A stretch of DNA of 64,000 nucleotides. Origin: Candidatus Blastococcus massiliensis AP3 (GTDB lineage Bacteria > Actinomycetota > Actinomycetes > Mycobacteriales > Geodermatophilaceae). The stretch is from assembly GCF_000582785.1 (NCBI RefSeq), contig NZ_HG931175.1, positions 295,643 to 359,642 on the forward strand. Direction: 5' to 3'. Under the pieces are notes generated by a model that did not search any database, was not told the origin of the DNA, and saw only the letters and a list, made by a program, of their open reading frames with translations. The position numbers were made by a program, and so were the translations under genes. Shown here in pieces: positions 36,623-44,460 of the stretch; position 1 is the stretch's first letter, and the number at the start of each line of letters is the position of its first letter.

Positions 36623-37258
36623 ATGGCCTCGACGGCGCTGCTCGTCCTCGACCTCGTCGGCACCTTCGCCTTCGCGCTCAACGGCGCCCTCACCGCCCTG
36701 CGCGCCACCCGCCTCGACATCGTCGGCGTGATCACCCTCGGCATGATCACCGCGCTCGGCGGCGGCACCATCCGGGACGTCTTCCTCGACGCCCTGCCGC
36801 CGGCCACCTTCGTCGACTGGCGCTACCTGGCGGTGGCGGCCGCCGGCGGGCTGATCGCCTTCCTCACCGGCTCCTACCTGGAGCGGATCAACGGCACGAT
36901 CAACCTCCTCGATGCTGCCGGGCTGAGCCTGTTCGCCGTCACGGGCGCGCTGAAGGCGGTGGATCTCGGCTTCGGTCCCGCCCAGGCCGTTCTCGTCGGC
37001 GCGATCACCGGCGTCGGCGGCGGCACGCTGCGCGACGTGCTGATCCGTCGCGTGCCGTCGGTGCTCAGCAGCGGGCTCTACGCCGTCCCGGCGCTGTTCG
37101 GCGCGACCGTCGTGGTCGTCGCGGACCTCCTCGACGCCCGCGGCCCGGTCGCCGCGGTCGGCGCCGCCGGGGTGTGCTTCGCCATCCGCATGCTCGGCGT
37201 GCACTTCGACGTGAACGCGCCGTTCCCCCCGGGCAGCCGGAACCGCCAGGAGGAGTGA
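36623..37258 (+). CDS. TRIC-type / UPF0126 trimeric cation channel family protein
   Basis: 211 residues with seven hydrophobic segments built from a tandem repeat. The two repeat signatures are ITALGGGTIRDVFLDALPPA and ITGVGGGTLRDVLIRRVPSV. This GGGT-(I/L)-RD doublet defines the prokaryotic TRIC/YicG family of homotrimeric cation channels. ATG start; upstream region is the divergent promoter with the MFS gene. Confidence 0.92.
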   Translation: MASTALLVLDLVGTFAFALNGALTALRATRLDIVGVITLGMITALGGGTIRDVFLDALPPATFVDWRYLAVAAAGGLIAFLTGSYLERINGTINLLDAAGLSLFAVTGALKAVDLGFGPAQAVLVGAITGVGGGTLRDVLIRRVPSVLSSGLYAVPALFGATVVVVADLLDARGPVAAVGAAGVCFAIRMLGVHFDVNAPFPPGSRNRQEE

Positions 37259-37374
37259 CCGAGCGCCGGTCGGGCCGGTGATCATCGTCACCGGCGCGCC
37301 GCGACGCGCTGTGTGTTCGCGCACGATCCCGCCCGTCACCGCCCGGAGCGGCGCAGACTCGGGAGGTTGCGACC

Positions 37375-38448
37375 GTGCGAGTTTTCGGAGTTTTCCCCGT
37401 GAGATTGACCCGTTCCTCCGTCATCCTGGCCGTGGTGGGCGTGCTGCTGATCGTCGCCGCCGCGGTCGTCCGCTTCGTCGTCGTCCCGTCGGTCGCCAAG
37501 CTGCCCACGGACCTCGACGTCACCCTCGAGTTCGAGGGCACCTACAACGGCATCAACCCGGGCGTGCTCACGGGTTCGGCCACCGAGGTGCTGTCGCAGG
37601 ACGTCCCGATCCAGGCCACCCGTCAGGTCCTGGCCGAGGACGTGGACGGCGACACCGAGATCGTCCTGCGCCAGGACGAGCGGACCATCGGCGAGCGGAA
37701 GCCGCAGGTGACCGAGGTCCGCTTCGCCGTCGACCGCGGTACCGCCGAGGCCGGCCCCGCACCGGACGGCGCGGAGAACGTGACGTCCGCCGAGGGCCTG
37801 GTCTTCACCCTGCCGGTCGACCCGTCGACCGAGGAGGGCGCGTACACGTACTGGGACCAGTCCACGATGCAGGCGACTCCGCTGACCTTCGAGGGTGAGG
37901 ACACCCTCGGCGGCCGGGACGTCTACCGCTACCAGTCGGTGGCGGAGGGCGAGTTGGCCGACCCGAACGCCATGGGCCTCCCGACCTTCCTGCCCAAGGC
38001 CCAGCTGGCCGCGCTCGTGCCCGGCCTCGAGGGCCTGGTCGCCCCTGAGCTCCTGGCCGCGCTGCCGGCGGTGCTGCCGACGCTGCCCACCTCGATCCCG
38101 ATCGAGTGGACGTCGAAGACCACCACCCTGGTGGACGCCGACCAGGAACTCGGCGCCACCATCGCCGGCGGGAGCACCCAGGAGATCACCGGTTCCCTGG
38201 ACCTCGGCGTCACCGAGGTCGACGTGCCGTTCGCGACCATCGAGGTCTACTCCACCGACGACTCGATCGAGGACCGCGGCGACGAGGTCGGCTCGCAGTC
38301 CAGCCTGCTGAGCCTCGTCGGGACGATCCTGCCGATCGTCGCGCTGGTGCTCGGGGTCCTGCTGATCGTGGCGGCCCTCCTCCTGGCCCGCCGTGCGGCC
38401 ACCCGGACCGCGCAGCCGGTGGAGACGAGTACCTCCGCCTCCGTCTGA
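37375..38448 (+). CDS. DUF3068 / PorA-family protein with two membrane anchors
   Basis: 357 residues. An N-terminal hydrophobic helix (about residues 15-37, VILAVVGVLLIVAAAVVRF) and a C-terminal one (LVGTILPIVALVLGVLLIVA) flank a large beta-rich acidic extracytoplasmic domain. This layout and the phrases YTYWDQSTMQA and VYRYQS are typical of DUF3068, annotated as porin PorA family in corynebacteria and relatives. Role in a non-mycolate actinobacterium is unclear. Start GTG 37375, with GTG 37399 as alternative. A strong terminator follows. Confidence 0.87.
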   Translation: MRVFGVFPVRLTRSSVILAVVGVLLIVAAAVVRFVVVPSVAKLPTDLDVTLEFEGTYNGINPGVLTGSATEVLSQDVPIQATRQVLAEDVDGDTEIVLRQDERTIGERKPQVTEVRFAVDRGTAEAGPAPDGAENVTSAEGLVFTLPVDPSTEEGAYTYWDQSTMQATPLTFEGEDTLGGRDVYRYQSVAEGELADPNAMGLPTFLPKAQLAALVPGLEGLVAPELLAALPAVLPTLPTSIPIEWTSKTTTLVDADQELGATIAGGSTQEITGSLDLGVTEVDVPFATIEVYSTDDSIEDRGDEVGSQSSLLSLVGTILPIVALVLGVLLIVAALLLARRAATRTAQPVETSTSASV

Positions 38449-38460
38449 CGACGAGGATCG

Positions 38461-38504
38461 ACGAGAGCGGCCCCGGGTGCTGGTGCACCCGGGGCCGCTC
38501 TCGT
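38461..38504. terminator. Bidirectional terminator
   Basis: A perfect 20-bp stem (38461-38480 with 38485-38504) with a TGGT loop lies between the DUF3068 stop and the tail of the leftward acyl-CoA dehydrogenase. The longest perfect hairpin I found in the window. Confidence 0.9.
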
Positions 38505-38523
38505 TCTCCGCTGCTCCGGCCGG

Positions 38524-39651
38524 TCAGCCCACCGGGGCCGGCGCGGGCAGGTCGACCATGTCGGCGAGCCGCGCGCGGTGGGCGCCCGGGGTGCCGAACG
38601 CGATCTGGTCGGCCTTGGCGCGCTTGAGGTAGAGGTGCGCCGGGTGCTCCCACGTCATGCCGATGCCGCCGTGCAGCTGCACGGCCTCCTCGGCCGCCTT
38701 GACCGCCACGTCGGAGCAGAACGACTGGGCCACCGCGGTGGCGACGGCGCTGTCGGGATCGCCCTCGGCCGCGGTCGCCGCGGCGTAGCGCGCCGCCGCG
38801 GCGGCGGACTCGACCGCCGCGTAGAGGTCGGCCAGCCGGTGCTTGATGGCCTGGTAGCCGCCGACCACGCGACCGAACTGACGGCGGTCCTTGAGGTAGG
38901 CGATCGTGGTGGTCAGGCACCACTGCGCGACCCCGAGCTGCTCGGAGGCGAGCAGGGCGGCGCCCATGTCCAGGCCGCCGCGGATGGCCTCGCCGCCCGC
39001 GTCCGCGCCGAGCAGCTCCTGACCGGAGATGCCGTCGAGGGTCACGTCGGCGAGCTGCCTGGTCATGTCCAGCGAGACGACCGGCTCGATCCGCGCGTCC
39101 GCGGCCGGGACGGCGTGGACCGCCGTCCCCCCGCCGGACGTCACCGGCACGAGGAGGACGTCGGCCTCGAGGGCCCCGGCCACGCTCCGCGCACTGCCGC
39201 TGATCCGCCCGTCGCCGTCCACGGTGAGACCCGGGACCTCGTCGCCCGGGCCCACCGACAGCGGGAGGACCAGCGCCGCGGTCCGCTCCCCCGCGGCCAG
39301 TCCGGCCAGCAGCTCGTCGGCCGGCCCACCCGGTCCGGCGGCGAGCAGCACCGTGGTGGCGACGACGCTGCTGGTGAGGAAGGGCACCGGCGCGGCGGCC
39401 CGGCCCAGCTCCTCGAGCACCACGGCCGCCTCGCGGGCCGACGCTCCGGCGCCGCCGCGCTCCTCGGGGACCAGCAGCCCGGCCAGGCCGAGGTCGCCGG
39501 CCAGCGCCCGCCACAGCGGATCCACCACCGAGCGGTCGCCGTCGTAGACGCCCACCACCGTGCTGGCCTCGCTGCGGGCGGCGAGCAGGTCGCGGACGCT
39601 GCTGCGCAGGTCGTCCTCGACGTCGGTGTAGAGCAGGTTGAGGTCGCTCAT
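38524..39651 (-). CDS. Acyl-CoA dehydrogenase, likely second subunit of a heteromeric enzyme
   Basis: 375 residues. ACAD fold with GLAGLLVPEERGGAGAS in the N-terminal helical domain, FGRVVGGYQAIKHRLADLYA and VQLHGGIGMTWEHPAHLYLK in the C-terminal domain. The usual flavin-contact stretch of the middle domain is poorly conserved. It overlaps the previous ACAD gene by ATGA. In actinobacterial steroid and fatty-acid clusters such pairs (for example ChsE/FadE pairs) form alpha2-beta2 dehydrogenases; I infer the same here. Confidence 0.9.
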   Translation of the reverse strand: MSDLNLLYTDVEDDLRSSVRDLLAARSEASTVVGVYDGDRSVVDPLWRALAGDLGLAGLLVPEERGGAGASAREAAVVLEELGRAAAPVPFLTSSVVATTVLLAAGPGGPADELLAGLAAGERTAALVLPLSVGPGDEVPGLTVDGDGRISGSARSVAGALEADVLLVPVTSGGGTAVHAVPAADARIEPVVSLDMTRQLADVTLDGISGQELLGADAGGEAIRGGLDMGAALLASEQLGVAQWCLTTTIAYLKDRRQFGRVVGGYQAIKHRLADLYAAVESAAAAARYAAATAAEGDPDSAVATAVAQSFCSDVAVKAAEEAVQLHGGIGMTWEHPAHLYLKRAKADQIAFGTPGAHRARLADMVDLPAPAPVG

Positions 39652-40847
39652 CGGGGCAGGTCCTTCCACGGGATGCCGGTGTCCACGCGCGGCTCGGAGG
39701 GCAGGCCGAGCACCCGCTCGGAGATGACGTTGCGCAGGATCTCCGAGGTGCCGCCCTCGATCGAGTTGCCCTTCGCGCGCAGGTAGCGGTAGCCGGCGTC
39801 GCGGCCGGTGAAGTCGACGTGCTCGGGACGGCGCAGCGTCCAGTCGGAGAAGCGCAGCCCGTCCTCGCCGAGCAGCTCGAGCTCCATGCCGCTGGCCTCC
39901 TGCGCGATGCGCGCGAAGGTCAGCTTCATCGCCGAGCCCTCGGGGCCGGGCTCGCCCACGGCCAGCTTCTGCCGCAGCCGCTGGCCGGTCACCCGGGCCA
40001 CCTCGGCGTCGACCCACAGGCGCATGAGCTTGTCGTGCTGGCCGGCGCCGCGGCGCTCGGGGTGCTCCCGCCACGACTTCGCGAGGACGCCGACCATGCC
40101 GCTCTCCCGGCCGCCCCCACCGCCGCCGATCGCGACGCGCTCGTTGTTCAGCGTCGCGGTGGCGACCTTCCAGCCCTGCCCCTCGTCGCCGAGCCGCTGG
40201 CTGTCGGGGATGTGGACGTCGGTGAGGAACACCTCGTTGAACTCGGCCTCGCCGGTGATCTGGCGCAGCGGCCGGACCTCCACGCCCGGGACGGTCATGT
40301 CGCAGAGGAAGTAGGTGAGCCCGGCGTGCTTGGCCAGGTCGGGGTTGCTGCGCGCGACCAGGATCGCCATGTGCGCCTTGTGCGCGCCCGACGTCCACAC
40401 CTTCTGGCCGTTGACCACCCAGTCCCCGCCCTCGCGGACGGCTCGGGTGCTGACGGCGGCGAGGTCGGAGCCGGCCCCCGGCTCACTGAAGAGCTGGCAC
40501 CACAGCTGCTCGCCGGTCCACAGCGGGCGGAGGAACTTCTTCTTCTGCTCCTCGGTGCCGAAGGTCAGGATCGTCGGCGCGGCCATGCCCAGGCCGATGC
40601 CGTTGGCGCGCGGATTGTTGTCCGGGGCGCCGGCCGCGGTGAACTGCGCCTCCACCTGCCCCTGGAAACCGCGGGGCAGGCCCAGCCCGCCGTGTCCCTC
40701 CGGGAAGTTGACCCAGGCCAGCCCGGCGTCGTACCGGGCCCGCAGGAACTCCATCCGCTCGGTGGTGGCGGGGTCGTGCTCGGCGAGGAAGTCCGTGACG
40801 CGCCGGCGCAGGTCCTCCCCCACCGTTCGTGGGTCGGTCGTGGTCAT
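39648..40847 (-). CDS. Acyl-CoA dehydrogenase, FadE-type
   Basis: 399 residues. Flavin-binding CQLFSEPGAGSDLAAVSTRA and VNGQKVWTSGAHKAHMAIL are complete, and SIEGGTSEILRNVISERVLG closes the C-terminal domain. Oxidises an acyl-CoA to the trans-2-enoyl-CoA. Its ATG is followed by the partner ACAD with a 4-base overlap, and the CoA ligase gene ends 43 bases upstream, giving activation and first oxidation in one operon. Substrate class (branched, aromatic or sterol side chain) not determinable. Confidence 0.94.
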   Translation of the reverse strand: MTTTDPRTVGEDLRRRVTDFLAEHDPATTERMEFLRARYDAGLAWVNFPEGHGGLGLPRGFQGQVEAQFTAAGAPDNNPRANGIGLGMAAPTILTFGTEEQKKKFLRPLWTGEQLWCQLFSEPGAGSDLAAVSTRAVREGGDWVVNGQKVWTSGAHKAHMAILVARSNPDLAKHAGLTYFLCDMTVPGVEVRPLRQITGEAEFNEVFLTDVHIPDSQRLGDEGQGWKVATATLNNERVAIGGGGGGRESGMVGVLAKSWREHPERRGAGQHDKLMRLWVDAEVARVTGQRLRQKLAVGEPGPEGSAMKLTFARIAQEASGMELELLGEDGLRFSDWTLRRPEHVDFTGRDAGYRYLRAKGNSIEGGTSEILRNVISERVLGLPSEPRVDTGIPWKDLPR

Positions 40848-40890
40848 GGCGAACTCCCGTCGGGTCGGAGGTGGGTCTCTCGGGTCGGTG

Positions 40891-42390
40891 CTACTGCTGG
40901 GCCGGCACGCGGTCGGCCAGCAGCTGCGAGCGACGGACCTTGCCGGCGTCGTCGCGCAGCGGCTCGCCGACCAGTTCGAAGGTGCGCGGCTGCTTGTAGC
41001 GGACGAGCCGCTCGGCGAGGTGCCGGCGCAGGTCGTCGAGGTCGATGGCGTCCAGGCCCGGGGCGGGCTGCACGATCGCGTGCACCACCTGCCCCAGGTC
41101 GTCGTCGGGAAGCCCGATGACCGCACTGGAGGCGACCTGGGGGTGCTCGTCGAGGGCGGCCTCCACCTCGGCCGGGTACACGTTCGACCCGCCGACGAGG
41201 ATCATGTCGGTGCGCCGGTCGGCCAGGTAGAGGTAGCCGTCCTCGTCCATCCAGCCGACGTCGCCGAGCGACTCCCAGTTCCCGCGGGTCCGCGCCTCGG
41301 CGCCGATGTAGCGGTACGAGGGGCCCTGACCGGGAGCGCGCCGCAGGTAGACCTCGCCGACCGTGCCCGGCGGCACCTGCTCGCCGTCGGGGCCCAGGAT
41401 CGTCATCTCGCCGTAGGCGACCTTGCCGACCGAGCCGCGGTGCTCGAGCCACTCGGCCCCGCTGATGATCGTGCCGGCCTGCGCCTCGGTGCCGGCGTAG
41501 AGCTCCATGAGGACCTCGGGACCGACCCAGTCGATCCAGACCTCCTTGAGCCAGGCCGGGCACGGGGCGGCCAGGTGGTAGACGGTCTCGAGAGAGGCGA
41601 CGTCGTAGCGGGCGCGCACGTCGTCGGGCAGCCGCCAGATGCGGCTCATCATCGCCGGCACGAGGTAGAGCCAGGTGGCGCGGTGGCGCTCCACCAGCCG
41701 GAGCACCTCCTCGGCGTCGAACCGGGGCATCAGGACCAGCGCCGAGCCGTTGAGCAGCCCGGCCATGGCGCTGGTGAACGGCCCGTTGTGGTACATCGGG
41801 CCGGGCATGACCATGACGCCTCCGGGCCGGTGCCTCCACACCAGCGCACCGAACGGCTCGACGACGCCGGTCTGGCCGGACACGATCAGCTTCGGCCGGC
41901 CGGTGCTGCCCCCCGAGGTGGGCGCCTTGTAGGCCGGGGACACGACCGGCGGCAGCGGGGCGTCGTCGTCTGCCTCGGCCAGCAGCTCGTCGACGTCGGC
42001 GATCGGGCGGTCGAGCGGCAGCTCGCCGCGGGCGACGACCAGCGGCGGTGCGGCGAGCTCGACGACGCCCTGCAGCTCCAGCGGTGGCATCGCCGCGGAC
42101 ACCGGCTGCGGGACCGCCCCGGCCTTCCAGCAGGCGATGCAGGCCTCGACGAACTCGACGCTGTTGGGCAGCCCGATGGTCACCAGGTCGCCGAGGACGA
42201 CGCCGCGGGCGAGCAGTGCCCGCGCCAGCCGGTTGGTGCGGCTGTCGAGCTCGGCCCAGGTGCGGGTGGTGCCCTCGCAGACGACGGCCGTCGCGTCGCC
42301 GTGCTCCCGCGCGAGCTCACCGATGCGCACACCGATCGGCACCGGCGGCGGGTCCTCGACGGGCCCGGCGCCGGGTGCGGTCTCGGTCAT
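40891..42390 (-). CDS. AMP-dependent acyl-CoA synthetase (fatty-acid-CoA ligase)
   Basis: 499 residues, ANL superfamily. P-loop TSGGSTGRPKLIV, LYAGTEAQAGT (A5), the hinge Asp in LGDVGWMDEDGYLYLADRRT and catalytic Lys in RDDAGKVRRSQL near the C-terminus. Activates a carboxylic acid with ATP and CoA. The large gap between P-loop and A5 and the N-terminal length fit the class used in actinobacterial steroid or fatty-acid catabolism. First gene of the three-gene leftward operon ending at 38524. Confidence 0.93.
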   Translation of the reverse strand: MTETAPGAGPVEDPPPVPIGVRIGELAREHGDATAVVCEGTTRTWAELDSRTNRLARALLARGVVLGDLVTIGLPNSVEFVEACIACWKAGAVPQPVSAAMPPLELQGVVELAAPPLVVARGELPLDRPIADVDELLAEADDDAPLPPVVSPAYKAPTSGGSTGRPKLIVSGQTGVVEPFGALVWRHRPGGVMVMPGPMYHNGPFTSAMAGLLNGSALVLMPRFDAEEVLRLVERHRATWLYLVPAMMSRIWRLPDDVRARYDVASLETVYHLAAPCPAWLKEVWIDWVGPEVLMELYAGTEAQAGTIISGAEWLEHRGSVGKVAYGEMTILGPDGEQVPPGTVGEVYLRRAPGQGPSYRYIGAEARTRGNWESLGDVGWMDEDGYLYLADRRTDMILVGGSNVYPAEVEAALDEHPQVASSAVIGLPDDDLGQVVHAIVQPAPGLDAIDLDDLRRHLAERLVRYKQPRTFELVGEPLRDDAGKVRRSQLLADRVPAQQ

Positions 42391-42493
42391 CGGCTGCCTC
42401 CCCGGGGAGGACGTCCGGTGTCGACCTTCCCCGGTTTCGGACTGTAACGCAGGCCTCATCCCGCCCGCGGACGGTCGGGGAGAAGGGACGCGG

Positions 42494-42736
42494 CTAGCCG
42501 ACGAGGTGGTGCGGAACCGGCTCGGGCGCCTGGTCCTCGGAGCCGGCGCCCGACCGCGAGCGGGCCTCCAGCCACGACTGCCACTCGGCCGCGTCGATCT
42601 CGTCGTCGGAGAGCGACCGGGCCACCAGGAAGCCCACGCCGACGAGAACGGCGAGGACCAGCAGCACGACGAGGCCCACCCAGCCGTGCAGCGGCGGAAC
42701 GGTGAGGCTGCCGGGCAGCGGCGAATCGGTGGGCAT
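42494..42736 (-). CDS. Small single-pass membrane protein
   Basis: 80 residues: a short Pro/Leu start (MPTDSPLPGSLTVPPLHG), one clear transmembrane helix (VGLVVLLVLAVLVGVGFLVA), then an acidic cytosolic tail containing DDEIDAAEWQSWLEARS. I do not recognise it. ATG start. TAG stop. Divergent from the DivIVA-like gene, which starts about 210 bases away; no further gene seen in that gap. Confidence 0.68.
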   Translation of the reverse strand: MPTDSPLPGSLTVPPLHGWVGLVVLLVLAVLVGVGFLVARSLSDDEIDAAEWQSWLEARSRSGAGSEDQAPEPVPHHLVG

Positions 42737-42947
42737 GTCGACAAGGGTGCGCGCCGGTGCGGGCGGCCGCAGGTCGTACGCCGTCGTCGTCACCCGCTCG
42801 GGCGAGGCGCCCGGTCCGGCGGCCGGGAGGGCGCGGCACAGCCGCCCTCCCCGAACGGGTGAGCCACCCACCGTGATCGCAGGACTACAGGCTTTCGCCG
42901 CCGTAGCGTTCCTTCTCGTGTCGGAACTCGAGGGGAAGGCGGGTGGG

Positions 42948-43958
42948 ATGGGCGTCGAGCCGCATGTCGACGGCGAGGGCGCTCTCGTCCTGAGCGGGGA
43001 CCGGACCGCGTCGTCCCCGGACGCCCCGGCCCGCAGGCGCCCGAACGTCTCGGGTGACCTGCCCACGGTCTTCGAGACCGCGCCGATGTTCCGCCGGACC
43101 CTCGCCGGCTACGACCGCTTCCAGGTCGACTCCTACGTCCAGTGGGCCGAGGAGGAGCTGGCCACCGCCGACCGCGAGCGCGAGCACCTCACCGGCCGGT
43201 ACCTCCGGACCGTGGCCGAGCTGGCCGAGGCCCGCGAGCTGCTGTCGCACTCGTCCTCGGGTGCCGAGCTCCTGCAGCTCTCCCGCCGCCTCGGGACCCT
43301 GCTGGCCACCGCCGCCGACGAGGCCGACGGCATGCTGGCCGATGCCGACGGCGACCGGCGCACCGCCGCCGCGCAGGTCGAGCAGGCGGCCGCCGAGGCG
43401 CAGCTGATGGCGGAACGGGCCGCGGCCCAGGCGGAGCTCACCACCGCGGCGGCCGCATCCGAGGCGGCCGGCCTGCTCGCCGAGGCGCGCCGCTTCGTCG
43501 AGGAGGCCGAGGCGACCCGCACGCAGGCCCACGCGGAGGCCGAGGAGGGTCACGCGCGGATCCTGGACCTGGAGCAGCGCGCCCAGGAGCAGGCCGAGCA
43601 GGTCCGGTCCCGGGCAGCCTCCGAGGCGACCGCCGCGCGCCTGCAGGGCCGAGCCGAGGTGCTGGCGATGCTGACCACCGCCCGTGCGGAACGGCAGCGC
43701 GCGGACGCCGAGGCGGCCCGGATCCGGGAAGCCCAGGACGAGGCCGCCGCCGCGCGCCGGTCCTTCCTGCTCGCCGACGTCGCTGCCCTCGAGGACCGCC
43801 GCAACGCCCTGCGCGCCGAGATCGACGGCCTGGCCCGGCAGCTCACCGGCGCGACGGTCGACGCACCGGGTCTCCGCCTCCACGCGGTGCTCGCGTGGCT
43901 GGGCTGGCCGCCCCGGTCGGCGCCGGTCAGGAACCCGGTGTCCCTCCCGAAGCGGTGA
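42948..43958 (+). CDS. DivIVA-like coiled-coil protein
   Basis: 336 residues. An N-terminal segment FRRTLAGYDRFQVDSYVQWA resembles the DivIVA 'F.r.lrGYd..qVd.F' signature, then about 230 residues of Ala/Glu/Arg-rich heptads (for example EARRFVEEAEATRTQAHAEA) form a long coiled coil, followed by a short non-coiled tail. Likely a polar-growth or septum scaffold in the cytoplasm. ATG 42948 assumed; an in-frame GTG at 42918 is possible. Its 3' end overlaps the convergent selenoprotein gene by 32 bases. Confidence 0.8.
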   Translation: MGVEPHVDGEGALVLSGDRTASSPDAPARRRPNVSGDLPTVFETAPMFRRTLAGYDRFQVDSYVQWAEEELATADREREHLTGRYLRTVAELAEARELLSHSSSGAELLQLSRRLGTLLATAADEADGMLADADGDRRTAAAQVEQAAAEAQLMAERAAAQAELTTAAAASEAAGLLAEARRFVEEAEATRTQAHAEAEEGHARILDLEQRAQEQAEQVRSRAASEATAARLQGRAEVLAMLTTARAERQRADAEAARIREAQDEAAAARRSFLLADVAALEDRRNALRAEIDGLARQLTGATVDAPGLRLHAVLAWLGWPPRSAPVRNPVSLPKR

Positions 43959-44460
43959 CGGCGGCGATGACCGCGGCGTAGGCGCCGTCGGCCGCCGTCC
44001 GCAGCTCGTCGTCCGTCCGGTCCTGGACCGGGTGCGGCACCAGCACGAACGGGGCGGGGAACCCGAGCGCGGTGCCCTGCATCCGGGCGGCGTCGGCGAA
44101 CACCTCGCTGGCGAGGAAGACACCCACCACGCCCCGGCGCTCCAGGTCTGCGATGTCATGCACACTGCACGACGTGCAGGAGCCCTAATCGGCGAGCGCC
44201 TCGATGACCACCTCGCACTGCTCGGCGATCTCGTGCCGCAGGTCGACCGGCGCGGTCCGCGCGAACGTGGGCTTGCGGTACCGGCGCACGACCGCGCCGT
44301 CGGCGGCGAGCAGCTCCTCCAGCCGGTCCAGCACGACGTTGCCGCGGGGCTTGCTGATGTCGAGCAGCCCCACGGTGCGACCGCGCAGGGATGCGGGGCG
44401 CGGCAGGAGCTCCCGCGTCGTCGTCCGCTGCTCGCCGGTCGGGTCCAGGACGGTTCTCAT
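43927..44460 (-). CDS. UGSC-family selenoprotein with TAG-coded selenocysteine
   Basis: Read through as one frame of 177 residues. Residues 1-91 (MRTVLDPTGEQ...CEVVIEALAD) are followed by TAG at 44187-44185, then GSCTSCSVHDIADLERRG and VFLASEVFADAARMQGTALG to a TGA stop at 43927. The codon falls exactly at U of U-G-S-C, the family motif, and both halves share frame and codon use. A SECIS-like hairpin follows at once. UAG-coded selenocysteine is known from Geodermatophilus and Blastococcus. Function of UGSC proteins is unsettled; the U/C-x-x-C-x-x-C layout suggests thiol/selenol redox chemistry. The ATG overlaps the upstream thioredoxin-fusion stop (ATGA). A standard gene caller would report two fragments. 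Confidence 0.88.
44139..44184 (-). promoter_or_regulatory. Candidate bacterial SECIS element for the TAG selenocysteine codon
   Basis: Immediately after the TAG (minus strand) an extended hairpin can form. The apical stem is 8 bp with one G-U pair (44173-44166 with 44162-44155) around the loop GUG (44165-44163), whose first base is G. Below it are an AC/AUC internal loop, a 4-bp stem (44179-44176 with 44151-44148) and a 4-bp basal stem (44183-44180 with 44142-44139). The apical loop starts 20 bases after the codon, within the range expected for SelB-binding elements. Confidence 0.7.

Noticed and set aside
44163-44178. The simple CTGCAC-GTC-GTGCAG hairpin as the SECIS
   Set aside because: Its loop would begin only 12 bases after the codon and it competes with the longer extended hairpin, which has better spacing and a longer stem; kept only as an alternative fold.
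44185-44460. Treating the TAG as an ordinary stop or a nonsense pseudogene
   Set aside because: The codon falls exactly at the family's Sec/Cys position, both sides share frame and coding quality, a SECIS-like hairpin follows, and UAG-Sec is known in the probable family. A sequencing error remains possible but less likely.
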